This document shows positions 12,421 to 29,550 of a stretch of 64,000 bases of DNA, piece after piece; the first letter of the stretch is position 1; every line of letters begins with the position of its first letter. Made by a program: the position numbers and the translations under genes. The DNA comes from Sternotherus odoratus (Eukaryota; Chordata; Testudines; Kinosternidae). The DNA lies in the NCBI GenBank assembly GCA_032164245.1, contig JAVMKO010000001.1, positions 19,009,603 through 19,073,602 on the forward strand. Reading direction: 5' to 3'. The notes beneath the pieces are model-generated. The model saw nothing but the letters and a program-made list of their open reading frames with translations. It searched no databases and had not been told where the DNA came from.

Positions 12421-13724
12421 TTAGTGGTAGATAGACAAGTGTAGAATACCTTAACATCCCAATAGAAACCACAGCTGTAATTAGCTGGGAACAGTGTAAT
12501 TATCCATTTGCATATTTGACAGACAATGAGGCTAATACCCTTTCCTCTATGCTGTCTGCTCAAGACCTTGGATTTAGATGTCTTCTTCACTTACTCTGCT
12601 TCTCTCTTAGGCCTGTGCTTGTCTAATTTTGCAGCTCATAAAGCATTTCATTTCCCTTGTATTTTAGTTTAATTACATTACTCCGTGTCTCAAACCTCCA
12701 AATTCTCCCTTGGGAGCTTGTTTTCCATTTAAGTTTAAGAATGGCAGCGAAGCAGCATGCAGGCATTTTCTTAAGATTAATATTTGTTTTTTAAGTTTGC
12801 GACCTACCACTTGCACTTCCAAAGTCTTTGTACAGAGTGCACCAGATTGCGCAATCCTTAGACTATGCATGCTTTCTTTATTGTTGTTAGCGTTACAAAA
12901 ATATTTAAATATCCACATCAGGTTCAGGCACATTCAGCAGTCACTGGCCATCCTTAAGAATCTTTTCGGCTCCTATGTCATACAACTTTTGAAAAGGGGG
13001 CTAAATTGCTATTGTAAAAGGTGTTTCAGATTTCAGGATGATTTAGCACAGTTTCATATGTTTAACTTGGGCCGTGTGCATGTGGTTTTGTCTCCAGTGT
13101 CTAATGTTGTGTGTGCTTGTTCAGTGTTTCTAATTATCTTTCCTTCTCTCATCCAATTGTTTGAACCCTTCATTTGAAAGACTGGTTGCACTTAGCACTT
13201 TCAGAGCATGAGGTTAAAATATGGATGCCACATATGTGACTAAATCCCTGGAGTACTTGCTTTTGCGGTGTTACATGATGGCTGTCTTTTTGGAAGACTA
13301 ACTCTTGCTAACAACAGTGGTATCCAGCAATGGAATAACCCATAACATGTAATGAACTACAGATTGCTACAAAGCTATATAATCTGGTCTGAAAAGCAAA
13401 CCTTAAATTCACTAGTTTGAGTTCTGTTTTTGTGCTCTGGAAGAAGGTTTTATACAAGAGTGATACCAAAGGCTGCCTGGTTCCCCCAGGCCACTCAGGC
13501 ATATTGAGCGAATCATTCAAAGTGTTACGATGATCATCTCCTCTAGAACTTTTTGACCCTTACAGCCACTTTAGGAGTTGCAAATCCCCCCACAAGGTTT
13601 GTATCCTGAGATTCCTACTCGGTTCTTACTCAAACTCACACTGACTCTCAGAATTTTGCCTGGAAATGAAATGAGTAGACACTGAGTGAAGATCTAAGTA
13701 GTTAGCCAAGTAATTCTTTGCACT

Positions 13725-13965
13725 TACGAATTGCTCTTTGGGAGAGACCTCAAAGTACTTTACAGACAGTTTGTTACGTTTCACAGCAAGTCCGTAAGCT
13801 GAGCAAGTATTATATTCATTTCAAGATGGGATAAACTGAGACTTAGAACAGTTAAGTGACTTTGACCAGGCCATACAGCAAAACAGTGACAAACCCAGAA
13901 GGAGAGAGCCCAGGAGACCTGGCTGTCAGTCCTTAGCTTTAACTGCTAAGCAGTACAACCATTCA
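13725..13965 (+). repeat. MIR-like SINE, near full length
   Basis: In order it has 'cttacgaattgctctttggg', 'caaagtactttacagacagt', 'gggataaactgagacttaga', 'cagttaagtgactttgacca' and 'gctaagcagtac'. This matches the architecture of MIR/CORE-SINE repeats (gcactttacag, gataaactgag, aagtgacttgccca, gctaagc). It is in sense orientation within the intron. Confidence 0.7.
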
Positions 13966-14642
13966 TCTCAGAATCTCACGTGCTGTCCCTTGACTGAAAG
14001 GATTTTCACACAGAGTTTAGGCATCATGGAAAATGTATTATTTTATCTTTATTTATTTATTTCAAGTCAATTTAATGCTTATGAAATGTGCCCAATCAAC
14101 GACCTTAAGGCATGAGTTCACAGATTCCATCTGCCCCTGCTATAGGTACAGGCACTACATGCTGCCCCACCAATCTTCCTCATGTCTCAAAAGAGTAGAG
14201 ACCAAAAGTAAGAGGTTTAGCATGGTAGCAGTTAGTGTCAACTGTGATGGTGGTTTTGATGATGTGGACAGCCAACCCTTTGATTTGTAGTTTTTTTGTG
14301 GGATTGTTGTTTGTTCTAAGTCTTTCTTTGAAGTTTGCAATACTGAGCTACAATAGTCATTGTGGAAAAGAACGGTTGGTGGTAATTTGGAAAGAGAGAT
14401 GTAAACTCAAATCTCTCCTGTTCAATCCACTGTATTTCAGCCAAACAGCTCTGCACTTGATATCACTGTTCTTTATTTTTTACCTCCTTTGTTATACACT
14501 GTGGGCCAGGTCATCAACTGATGTAAACAGCATAGGTCAACTGGCTTCTACAGGGCACTGCTGATTTGCCCCTTCGGAGGATCTTGCACCTTATTTTATT
14601 TTTCATTCACATTAGTCTCTTCATCTTTCTGTGTTTCTTTCT

Positions 14643-14681
<39 letters not shown>

Positions 14682-14686
14682 CTCTT
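14643..14686. repeat. (TC)n microsatellite, imperfect
   Basis: About 44 bases of TC repeat with occasional interruptions, followed by a broader pyrimidine-rich stretch to about 14720. It is intronic. Confidence 0.95.
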
Positions 14687-17560
14687 TTCCATTCTTCCTA
14701 CTCTCTGCTCCATTTCCAAGACTAGGGGATGTTTGCTTTTTCTTCTCTTGCTGTTCATGCTTTCCAATCCCTCATAAGAGGATTGTGATCCTAGTAACAT
14801 TCAAGTTCAAGTCAAGCTTTGAAACCCGTGTTGTTTGAGAAGGTTTGGCATGAAAGAAATTGCATTCTTTCATTATTTATTATTTGTATTATGGTTGTCC
14901 AAAGGCCTGGGTCAGGACAGACACCTAGTGTGCTGAGCATTGTTCAAACACAGAGGAAGACATGTTCCCCATGCTGAAGTGAGTGTGAAAAACAATAGGA
15001 GAGAAAGGGAAAGGAGAATGAGGTTAATAGTAATAAGATCGTGCTGTTAAACAGGTTAACTATAGGCCTAATCCAGAGTTTACTGAAGTCAATGTGAGTC
15101 TTTATATTGACTTCAGCGGGCTTTGGCTCAGGCTCTATGTACATACACGATTAGATTGTTCCAAATCATTTCTATTTTGGAATTCAAATTAACCCCGGAC
15201 TCAAAGTGAAGCTCTTGGATCAGCCTTGTAAGATTTGTTGAAACTTGTATAAACTAAAGTTGGTGGGGTTTCCCCAGACCTGTACCTGCTCTCTAAACAA
15301 GGATATTGCTTCATCTTTGGAACTTAACTCAGTATTTTCTGAAAGTGCTATTGAGATGGCTGCTATGTTGGTCAACACACCAGGCACTGAACCAGGGACC
15401 TGCAGGCACACATAATGCACACTGACCAGTGGGTTATATATAATGACAACTCCAATGATTATCTATGGCTAGGGTACTATTGACTGTGGGGCAGGAAACC
15501 AATCATATCAGCTTTCTTTATTAGTTTATGTGGCTGTAGTCTCTAAAGAAAAGGTGAATGTCAGTAGTCGGTAATGGAAATTATCAGGTCTCGATTAGGG
15601 ATTGAAGTCTATTGTTCCAAGAGTTTTGTCTGCATTCGAAAGAAGCTAATATATAGTACTGCTACAGTAGGTGATAATACCCATGTTTTATGGAGAGAGG
15701 TAAGGAGAGAAGAGGTCTGTCATGTGAAACTATGGGCCAGATCCTGAGAGGTGCTGATGTCAGTGGAAGTTGTAAGTGCTCAGCAAATCTCAAAATTTAA
15801 TCCACTGGAAATTGTGGAACAAGACAGAGAGGAAAAAAGTATAAAACAGTGGTTCACATATGTAGCATAAAGGCCACATATTTAAGGAACTATAGCAGAA
15901 GACCAAAGAGGCCGTTGAAGAGAAAAGTAATGTGTAGATGAGAATCTGCTTTTAAAAAAAGAACTAGGAACTCAAATTATCTTACCATGCAAAGAGTAAC
16001 TTCCAGATGACAGAAGCTTAATATATTGTAGCTCCTATGGTCTCAGCTGGAGAAAGACTCCTTTTAGGTTCACATTCTACAGAGCTCAACCAATAGAGCA
16101 GCTATTTGAACCAAGTCTGCACCCACCTACAGCTCAGCCAGACCTCTCCTTTCCTTGCCTCTCTCGCTTTCTCTCTGTTACTACATGGGTATTGACGCCT
16201 ACTGTAGTAAGGTCAAGTGTTGTGTATTACCAATAGAGAGACCAACGAGAGGCATACATCTGCCATGTAGCTAGATATATTTCAGTGTTTAGCAGACACA
16301 GTGGTTTGTCTCCTAATTTAGTAGACCTAACACATTATTTGTCAAATTCATCTTTACAAGAGGAAGGAAATTGTACCTGTATTTGTTTGATTTTTATAGG
16401 ATCTTGTTGTGAACATAACTGACTTACATTCATTCTCCATCCTCTTGTATCTTGCTTGCAGAACAATAATGAACTGGAAAACACATCAGACTATGTGTAA
16501 TTTTGCATACAGCCTGTGTCCGTTACTGTTTTCCCAGTATCCTTTCCTTTTGACCCAGGAATTTAATTCCCTTAACAGAAGTGAACAAATAAGATTTGCA
16601 ACAAAACTCAAATTTAGTTATTCTGAGATGAACACATAGAAATGCACTTGATTTGACAATCACTGTTCTTATAGTCTAGAGAGCTAAACATTTTGGAAAA
16701 GGGACTAGGAAAGCCATCTGGGGACAATTATACTTACCAAGGAAAAGCCTGAACAATAACTGTAAAAGTAGTGTTATTGTGTATTGTTGGGGAACAGCCC
16801 ACAGGCCAAGGTCACTCCTTGCATAAAATGTTTTTAATGAGCAATTTTCTACTGTCATGTTTTACATTGCATGAAATACATTGAAAATATTACAGCAGGA
16901 CTAGTAAGCACAGTAGAGCGCTGTGGGGATTCCTTATGAAAGGGAATGTATCTGGAGACAAGGATCTGGCTTGTCATGTTAAAATAATATTGAGACAACA
17001 GGCAATAAATTGAGATGCAAATACTGTTCACTTGCTCTGTTTTATCAAGGCACTGCAGAAGCTAATGATTTAGGAACCCAGTTTTCAGATGTGGAGTGCC
17101 TTATAAGGACACAAGTCCCTGAATTTTTGTCCTCATATCAGTGCTTAGTTAATGCCCATGCTGGTCTCCTACTGTCAGTTTTAATTTCAGCATCCCGTTT
17201 CAGGGTTTGTGCATTGAAAACCAGTTTACAGTTTTAAATGTGTGGCATGGATTCCTACATAGCTGAAATACATTTAACTTTTGTATGGGTGAACCCATAC
17301 TGCACGTACGAGGATAGAAAGGGTCTGTATCAATATATGTTTGAGTATGTTATATTCTGTAAGTGAGGTTTAGAGGACATAGGACAGGCAGTTGAGAGTG
17401 AATTCCAAAATTCATGACAATCAGCAACTCCTCCCCACGAATATATTGTATATCCTGATATTGAGAGAACAAAGGACACTGCTGGAAAAGAGTCATAACA
17501 CAATGCTGTGAAGGGAAGTAAGGAGAGGGAGTAGAGACAGACTATCAACCTGTTGGGGGG

Positions 17561-17775
17561 GGGGTCTGTTTATTGTGTCTAGTCTAGACACAATAAATTG
17601 ATCCCAGAGCACTCTCCCATTGACTCCTGTACTCCACCATTGCGAGAGGCGCAATCACCACCATGAAAACACTGAGGTAAGTCGATCTAAGTACGTCGAC
17701 TTTAACTAAGCTATTCTCATAGCTGAAGTTGTGTATCTTAGATTGATTTCCCCGCACCCCAGTGTAGACTACAGC
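17561..17775. repeat. MITE-like element with internal hairpin
   Basis: A perfect 14-base inverted repeat, TTTATTGTGTCTAG / CTAGACACAATAAA, sits at 17569-17597 around a single base. The right part (cgtcgactttaactaagcta ... agctgaagttgtgtatctta ... cagtgtagac) parallels the right half of the element at 59052-59334 (ttcagctacgttattc ... agctgaatttgcgtatctac ... cagtgaagac). It appears to be a diverged member of the same Harbinger-like family, with unclear outer ends. Confidence 0.55.
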
Positions 17776-18814
17776 ATATATGTGTGCAAGCTGCACGTAT
17801 TCATGACTACTTGACTGGCTATATAGAGGTAAAGATTGGTGCTTTATCCATACACACACTTCATCTCAGCTGCATGGAAAGACGTTCCACAGTACTCAGG
17901 GAGGTTAGGGATCGTGTAGGTCCTGGCAGCCATTAAATCTCTTTCAGGTCCTCCCAGTTCTGCTAATGCTGGCACCCTGTCCAGACCACTAGGGTATTGT
18001 CAAAAGATTTAGTTTCAAGCAAGTTTCTTCTGAAAGAACTGCTTTACCATGTCATTGCATAATGAGGACAAACGATAACCTTAGAACAAAATCCTCATGA
18101 AATATTCATGGTTAACATTTGCTGAGCATGTACAGTTGATAGCTATACATTTTTTTTATACGTTGACTGCTTTTGGTTTCTCAATTTAATGTTAAAAAAC
18201 AACAGTGTGGTTTAGGTGTGTGGTCAGGATTATTATACATGAGGAGAATTCTTTATTTTGAAGCCAAACTATGTCTATCTCCTGACTTACACTGGGGAAA
18301 AAGAATGATTTTAATTATTTACGGCAACCAACTTGCATTCTAACTCCAGCTATGGAATGTAGTCACTGACCTTAAAAACACAATCACAAGTCTCCCACTT
18401 TTGCTTTCCTCTGTCAACATCATAGATTGCCTGATGGGAAGCTCAGATCACCCGCCTACAGGCAGAAATGCACAGGAATACACACACACACCAGCTCTAA
18501 CATTTTACTGACCTGCTCAATTCAGCATTATTATTGAAACATTCCATGAGGAAAGGGGGATACAAACTCTTTGCTCTTGCTCCCATGTGACAATATAGGT
18601 TTGTAATAGTCAATCAGAGTTCTAGTCTTTCCTGACAAGAGGAACCCCAAAGCAATGGGTGCTGGAATAATTTGTATAGTGGGGGTACTGAGAGCCATTA
18701 AACCAAATTGTAAACCTTGTATAGAATGGAAAACCACTTCAAGCCAGGAGGTGCTGCAGCCTCCCCAACACCCCTGGGTCTAACACCTATGCCCATAACC
18801 CTTTTTTCATCCAA

Positions 18815-19111
18815 GGCTATGTCTACACTATGAGATAGAGGTGGGATTCCCTTGCTTGTGTACACATATTTGTGCTAGCTGTCATTGAACTAGCATGAGT
18901 ATAAGTTACACTGTAGCCTCAGTAGCACAGATAGAAGCAGCGGAAGCACAGCTGAGTGCTGCTGAAGACAACCTAGCTGAGATGAGTGGGTACCTGCTTG
19001 GCAGGGCTCAGCGGAGCAGTAGCAGCAGTACTGCTGTTCATTCTCACACTAGCTTTGTGAGAGAACATGAGCAGAGGAATCTCATCCCTATCTCATAATG
19101 TAGATGTAGCC
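18815..19111. mobile_element. MITE with ~24-bp TIRs, TSD CAA
   Basis: The left end GGCTATGTCTACACTATGAG and the right end, read in reverse complement, GGCTACATCTACATTATGAG match at 17 of 20 positions. The match continues through ATAG. The element is flanked on both sides by CAA (18812-18814 and 19112-19114), a 3-base duplication as made by PIF/Harbinger transposases. Its 297-base length and lack of a coding frame make it non-autonomous. Confidence 0.8.
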
Positions 19112-19329
19112 CAAGGCTCGTGGTTTTCTAAAAAGCCAACAAAGTCCTGGCTGAACAGCATAAAATTAGCTGCTAAGATCATCTTTCTGGTCTATCATTC
19201 TTACCATCTCAAAGCTTTCTTTGAGTCCATCTTCTGACACTGCCTTTTCCACTGCATCAAAAACAATACATTTGTCCCTACCTTGGAGGCTCTAGAACAA
19301 TGGAGTCCTGGTCTATGATGCGGGACCAT

Positions 19330-20040
19330 GGGTACTATGGTAACACTAATAATAACAATAATAATAATTAACAATTAATTAATATAAAATAAATCTCTTC
19401 CATTTTATCTGTTCCTGTATCATATTGTGTCACCTCACACACTGCCTTCAATGCCATCCCTTTCTCACAGAACATCCTCCCTGAACCAATCCCTGAACAT
19501 CCTCCCTGAACTATAAAGCCTCTACCTTGCCCTCCTTCAAGTCCCACCTCAATCCCCATTTCAAACGTAATGCTGGCAAACTGATTTTTGGGGACAGACA
19601 CTACTTGCTACTATGTGTTTTTATGGTGCCACTGTGGGAGAGCAGTTTTCATTTTTCACAGGCATCCTTGATTCTCATGTGGATCAAAAAATGGCTTCTG
19701 TTGTTACATAAGGTCCCAATTATTGATGGTGCACACCAACGCACACTGACTAGGGCTTGCATCTCACCCAGGTTAAAACTGATTCCTGCACTGAAATTTT
19801 GTACCATGCAGGTTGCTTATGTGGTATTAGTTTCTGTTACATGTTGCTAGGATTTGCGCATAAAATTCGGCATTGTATTCATTTCCCCTTGTCTTTGTTT
19901 CTCTTGTGTTTTTAGATTGTGGCAGGGGCTGCCTCTTCCTCTGTGTTTGTATGACACCTAATACAGTGGGGACCTAATTCTGACTGGTACCTATGGGTGC
20001 TATAAAATAATAATGCATAAATGAATGAATAAATAAATAT
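19330..20040 (+). repeat. Dispersed repeat with (TAA)n and direct duplication
   Basis: It opens with an AT-rich (TAA)n-like stretch (19345-19390). The phrase 'gaacatcctccctgaac' occurs twice (19481 and 19494 area). It ends 'gcaggggctgcctcttcctc', 'cacctaatacagtggggacc', 'gggtgctataaaataataa', wording I recall from a widespread sauropsid repeat. The class is uncertain. The tail has (ATAA)n. Confidence 0.45.
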
Positions 20041-20394
20041 CTGACCATGACATAATAAAAAAGTGTGAAAAAGTCTAATCCCTTTATACATCGATAGCCT
20101 TTATAGTCTAATGTAATCCCTTTATACATCTTGTATGAATCACACCTGAAAAAATTATTACAGATATTTTAAAATCAAACACAAAGTTATTGGGCTCATT
20201 ACAGGAGTAACTGGATGAACTATAGTTTGTGTTCTACATGGGGGTCAGACTTAGATGATCTAATGTTCCCTCTGGGTCTTAAAATCTACATATTTATGAA
20301 AATCATTTCCATCCCTCTCTCCATTAATCTTTTCCCTCTAATATTTTTCCTAGTTGGTAAGAATTCATCTGTTCTCTCTCTCTCTATGTTCCAG

Positions 20395-20483
20395 ATCAGG
20401 GGACTGTACAGAAAGTTGTCGTCCTACCCACCAACTCTTCTGCAAGTGGAGAGCTCATTTTAGAAGAACTGGAGGTTTTTCAG
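20395..20483 (+). CDS. SEMA3C: SEMA3C exon: DQGTVQKVVVLPTN segment
   Basis: This 89-base exon is preceded by a pyrimidine tract and CAG (ending 20394) and followed by GTTAGT (20484). AT completes the Asp codon split from the previous exon, then QGTVQKVVVLPTNSSASGEL and ILEELEVFQ follow (about residues 452-481). It is a terminal blade strand of the sema propeller. NSS is a potential N-glycosylation site. The exon ends in phase 0. The mammalian protein, as I recall it, reads DRGT where this one reads DQGT, a minor difference. Confidence 0.97.
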
Positions 20484-23406
20484 GTTAGTCTTGCTCTCCC
20501 TTTCATTCCTCTAACATGTATGTTCACACAAACACCTTGAGCTAAAGGACTTTAGCAAGGGTGACTAGCACTTGACAAAAGATCAGATAAATTAGTAGAA
20601 TGTCAGCTTGATGCCCTCCAACTGAAGGAAGTAGGAATAAGGTGATGTCTAGTGTACTGTGGAGTGTAAATGGGCTTCAATCTTTTTTCTGCATTGAAAT
20701 ACCTTGTTTTTCTTATGTTGTCATCCTGGCTCAAAGGATTTTGATAATCACATTTTTAAAGAGATCATGTTATACTGGCTACCAGGAGCAGACTTTTATC
20801 ATTGGCATCACATATTGAGGCAGGAGCCATTTGCAGTTGGAATCTCAGTTTTTTTCTTTTTTTTCTAACTTCTTTGATTATGTGATAAGCTCTCTGATTA
20901 TGAGCCACAGATTTGAAGCAAACTCGTGTTGTTTTTACTTTGCTCCAGTTCTTTAAAGCCATATGTCACGGGAGTCAAAAAGCTCTAGGCCTAAATCACC
21001 CTAAGCCGAAAAGAGGCATAAACAACGAATGACAAAAATAATAAAAGAGTATCTGTCAATCATGCTAGCTGCTTGTTACAACAATAAGGAATTGTTCACT
21101 CTGCTGGTTAAAGCTCTTTGAAATTTGCAAGTGGGCTGTGATTACCAGGTAAACTCAGGGCAAATCATGGGGATCTGGTCCAAGCTGCACTGCACCCAAG
21201 GCAGCTCAGCCTGTTGTGCAGAGGGTCTGGGCAGCCTGCTTGCTAGGGTGAGGCTAACTTGCTGTGTGGGCCGGTGTGGAAAGGGCAAGGTCATGGCTCC
21301 ATCTCCTCCCAGCCCTCTTTGGGCACACCAAGGAAGTGTACCCTCTTCTCCCCTGTGGACAGAGGCCCTCCCTTGTGCAAGCCATACCATGGACTGCCAT
21401 CTCTGCACAAACTCCTCCTCTGCACACCTTCATCTATGCCTGCCCTCCCCAGGTTCTTTGTACCTCAGGATGAGTTACTTGTGAACTTAAACGCTCTTGT
21501 TATGCCTTGTGTGGAAACCTGGGCCTACATGAATAATATTTTACAGGATTTATTATATGAATAATATGGGACTTCTTTCACCAGAAATATTATTAATTCC
21601 ATTTAGAGCAGGGGAAGCTAGGCAGGGAAAGCAAGGGCTCATGGGAAATCTGTACCAAAGCCTAGGAGAGAACCCAGGGTCATGACTTTCAGTCCCCTGC
21701 TTGGTCTTCTCCTCGTTAGAATCTGAGCTCTCAAGATCATTCTAGCATAAGCTCAGGGCTCAAAACATATATAGTTGTGCTTGGGGTTTACTAATGACTC
21801 TCAAAAATGGAGGGGACAAGGGTGGCATAGGATTAGTGTAAGTAAAGGTCTAGACTAAGCCAAGCATGTGGTGGTGCTGTCAAGTCTTTTCTGTTTGAAA
21901 AGTAGCTCTGAGGGGGAAAGTGGAATCTGAGTCCCAAGGTGGCATTTGACAGATTGCAATGAGAAAGTTGGCTGGAGCAAAGCTATTTAATCTTGTTTCC
22001 ATGCAAGACAGAAAAGACAGAGCCCCAGAACCGCACTGCAGAGACAAATCGGGGACATTTTAATCTACTTCAGTGTTTGTGAAAATGAGACACTGATAGA
22101 ACCATTCAAAGCAAGGAGGGAATAGGCATTGTATACTTCCCATACAGTTATCTCTGCAAATTTACTACCCATTAGACATGAACTGGCAGCAACACCTTAT
22201 TAATCTGGCCATTTACCCCTTACAGCTATGTCAATATGACTCATTTCTCACCTACTAAACGTTTACTGCTCCAATCCTGAGCCCCAACATCTGCCAATGC
22301 CCTTGTGTTCACCTCAGGTATTTATATGTCCCCCAGTACTGTAGCCTCTGAGCACCCTATAATCTTTACAGATGGGGAATTGAAGCCCAGAAAAACTAAG
22401 CAATTTTCCCAAGGTCACACAGGAAGCTTATGGTGGAACATGGAATTGAACTCTGATTTCCCAGCTCCCATGTATTCAGTCCTGAACTGCTACCACCCCA
22501 CAGTCCCAATTCCAACTCCTATCCAATCTCTGCAAAGCCCCTTGCAATTCCAGCCCTGGGCCTCCTCACAGCTCTTCTGGTGTGCCACACTTTAATCCTG
22601 ACCTACCACAATAGCATCCATCTCTTGTGATTACTATAGTAAATCCTTGCTCCCCAAAATAATGATTACCATTACTGTCACCATCAATGACACCGTTAAT
22701 TTTGATTCAAATAACGAATCGTTTAATTGGTTTAACACCATTGATGTAATAACTCCAAAGTTTAACATTCTTTAACATTCAATTTGACACAGATAATAAA
22801 AGTCACTGAAAACTACATACAGTAGTGTGCAGTGTCCACTGGGTGTGCTGAGCAAAAACAAAAGTTCAGTAACACAACACATCATTTGTAATGTTGGCAT
22901 TTCTTGTTGATAATCTAAAATCATGTGTTGGATAGTAACCAAAGTATATGCACTGTTGATACAATGTGGAAGAAATATTAATTATCCTTGTCCCGATCAT
23001 GTGCTAATTACGTATGAGGTGTTACATGATTCCTACATGCTGTCACTTTCCAAGAACAAAGGCTGTGCCTTCCAAAGAGAGAGTGATGGTTTGCAAACAC
23101 ATACTGCCTGTCTGTAGTGGTGAGCCAGCTCTTAAGAGTTGTTCAGCCAGAAGTGTGAGAGAACTTGTTAATGTGTCTTAGTCAAGTCCAGAGGTTCATG
23201 CACTCAATATATCTACTGACTCAAACTTAGTGTTTATGTCATATTTGTTGAGTTGTGGAAAAAGATGATTAGGTGTGAATGACATCCCCTCAAGAGTCTG
23301 GAAAAGAATGGTTTATCTAGAAATGACAGTGGCTTACAAAACGTTAAAGTTTAATGTCATGACACCATAAATAAAAGAAGTCATGTAAATGTGATTTGTC
23401 TTTCAG
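20484..23406 (+). other. SEMA3C: SEMA3C intron (2.9 kb)
   Basis: The intron runs from GTTAGT (20484) to TCTTTCAG (ending 23406). It contains a MIR-like SINE at 22355-22500. 21125-21560 is moderately GC-rich and gives several overlapping open frames on both strands (up to 119 codons), none with a recognisable domain. The rest is unassigned. Confidence 0.9.
22355..22500 (+). repeat. MIR-like SINE
   Basis: It has 'ttacagatggggaattgaag', 'gcaattttcccaaggtcaca' and 'caggaagcttatggtggaac', the core and right part of a MIR-type SINE in sense orientation. Confidence 0.7.
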
Positions 23407-23448
23407 AATAATGCTCCCATAACAACAATGAAGATTTCATCTAAAAAG
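23407..23448 (+). CDS. SEMA3C: SEMA3C 42-base micro-exon: NNAPITTMKISSKK
   Basis: The exon lies between TTTCAG (ending 23406) and GTAAAG (23449). It encodes exactly 14 codons, phase 0 at both ends: NNAPITTMKISSKK (about residues 482-495). A 42-base exon here is characteristic of class-3 semaphorin genes. It is too short to be found as an open frame. It connects the last propeller strands to [14 protein letters not shown] in the next exon. Because it is in phase at both ends, skipping would delete 14 residues without a frameshift. Confidence 0.96.
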
Positions 23449-28337
<4,889 letters not shown>

Positions 28338-28405
28338 GCGGAGTCGTAGACAAGATGTGAGACATGGAAATCCAATGACTCAGTGCCGAGGATTTAACCT
28401 GAAAG
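28338..28405 (+). CDS. SEMA3C: SEMA3C exon: furin-type site RRSRR and PSI-Ig linker
   Basis: This 68-base exon follows ATTACAG (ending 28337) and precedes GTACTG (28406). It encodes RRSRRQDVRHGNPMTQCRGF and NLK plus the first base of an Ala codon (about residues 548-571). The first Arg codon spans the junction (AG|G). RRSRR is a proprotein-convertase (furin) consensus, R-X-X-R, placed between the PSI and Ig domains. Family knowledge: furin processing separates the sema part from the Ig-basic tail and changes the activity of class-3 semaphorins. TQC supplies a further PSI cysteine. Confidence 0.96.
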
Positions 28406-29550
28406 GTACTGTAACTGAAAGATGACCGTACTGTTAAAGAGCGCTTGAACTTTCCTTTCTGTGACTCATCCTTCACGTCAGCCATGTAGTTTACTGGTAA
28501 AGCAGCAAAAAAGCACAGTCATTTTCCAAAGCTGAGAGGGCTGGTTTTGTTTCTGTAACATCCTTTACTTACATTTTACATGAAATGTTGGCTTTGTATG
28601 ATAAAATGGCATGAGATATTATAAAGTGAGAGTCCGTTAGCACTGATTGGAGTCAGCTATGGGGAAACCATGGACTGTTCTAGTTCCCCACACACTACTG
28701 CCCATGTCTTTTAAACCCATCTGTTCCAATCGTGCGCCTGATGATTATGCTGAACTGTAAAGTCATTTGGGGCTAGATTGTGCTTTTGCTCATAGCCCCA
28801 AGCAAGGGGTGGTGTGTAAGATGTACCTCCTCACACGCCCCCACCCCTAAATAGCCCCAGGGCACACTGCGACTTGGACACCACTCTGAGTCACAATTCT
28901 TCCTCTTTCTCCCTTTCCATTAAGGGATGAGTAAATTATTTCATCCCTTTTCATTTAGCATTTTACACCCTAATGTGCATCAGACCATCTACACTGCCCA
29001 ATGAGTTGAGGCAGTGGAGCTAAGGTTCCTTCCACTCCCAATTCCAAGCAAGGCCAAACAGGGTGATAGCTGTAATTTAGGCACAGATCCTAAAAAGATG
29101 ACTAACTCCCATTGATTTCAAAGGGAGTTAGGTGCCTAAATACCTTTGAGGACCTGTGCCTTACTCCATCTTACTCCCCTGCATGGCTGAGTAAGGGCTG
29201 TAATAGTCTAGTGCTTTGTAATCTACAGAAATTGAGATTAGGAGATCAAGATCATTTTCACCTGTAATTTTAATCCTGTTTTGAACTCTCACCCACTTCA
29301 CTCTGTGCCATCAGTAGTAGAGTTGATGTCTTTTGCTGGGATATGTCAATTTGTCAAAAACAAAACTTCTCATAGAAACATATCCAGTTTCAATGCAACC
29401 TTATCAGGAAGGTTTCTCAGTTCCAGGATGCAATTTCTAGGAAAAGAGAGTGAGAGATCCCAAAATAGCCAATTAGCCTGGGAGTAAAGATAATCTTTCA
29501 CACTCTTTTCAAAGAAGTTTTGGTCAGAGGGGGAAAGAGAAGAGCTAGGC

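Larger units (their letters stand above)
8704..20394 (+). other. SEMA3C: SEMA3C intron (11.7 kb)
   Basis: The intron is bounded by GTAAGA (8704) and a strong polypyrimidine tract, ctctctctctctatgttccag, ending at 20394. It is the longest complete intron in the window. It contains MIR-like copies (10745-10915, 12280-12420, 13725-13965), a CR1 tail (11265-11330), (TC)n (14643-14686), MITE-like elements (17561-17775, 18815-19111) and a (TAA)n-rich dispersed repeat (19330-20040). The remaining stretches 8704-10740, 11335-12270, 12430-13720, 13970-14640, 14690-17550 and 17780-18810 show no gene and no repeat I can name with confidence, apart from small fold-backs near 9300-9380, 10920-10985 and 15065-15135. 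Confidence 0.9.

Noticed and set aside
14033..14838. Leu/Phe-rich frames that resemble membrane proteins
   Set aside because: They are products of T/C-rich low-complexity DNA and the (TC)n tract in the large intron.
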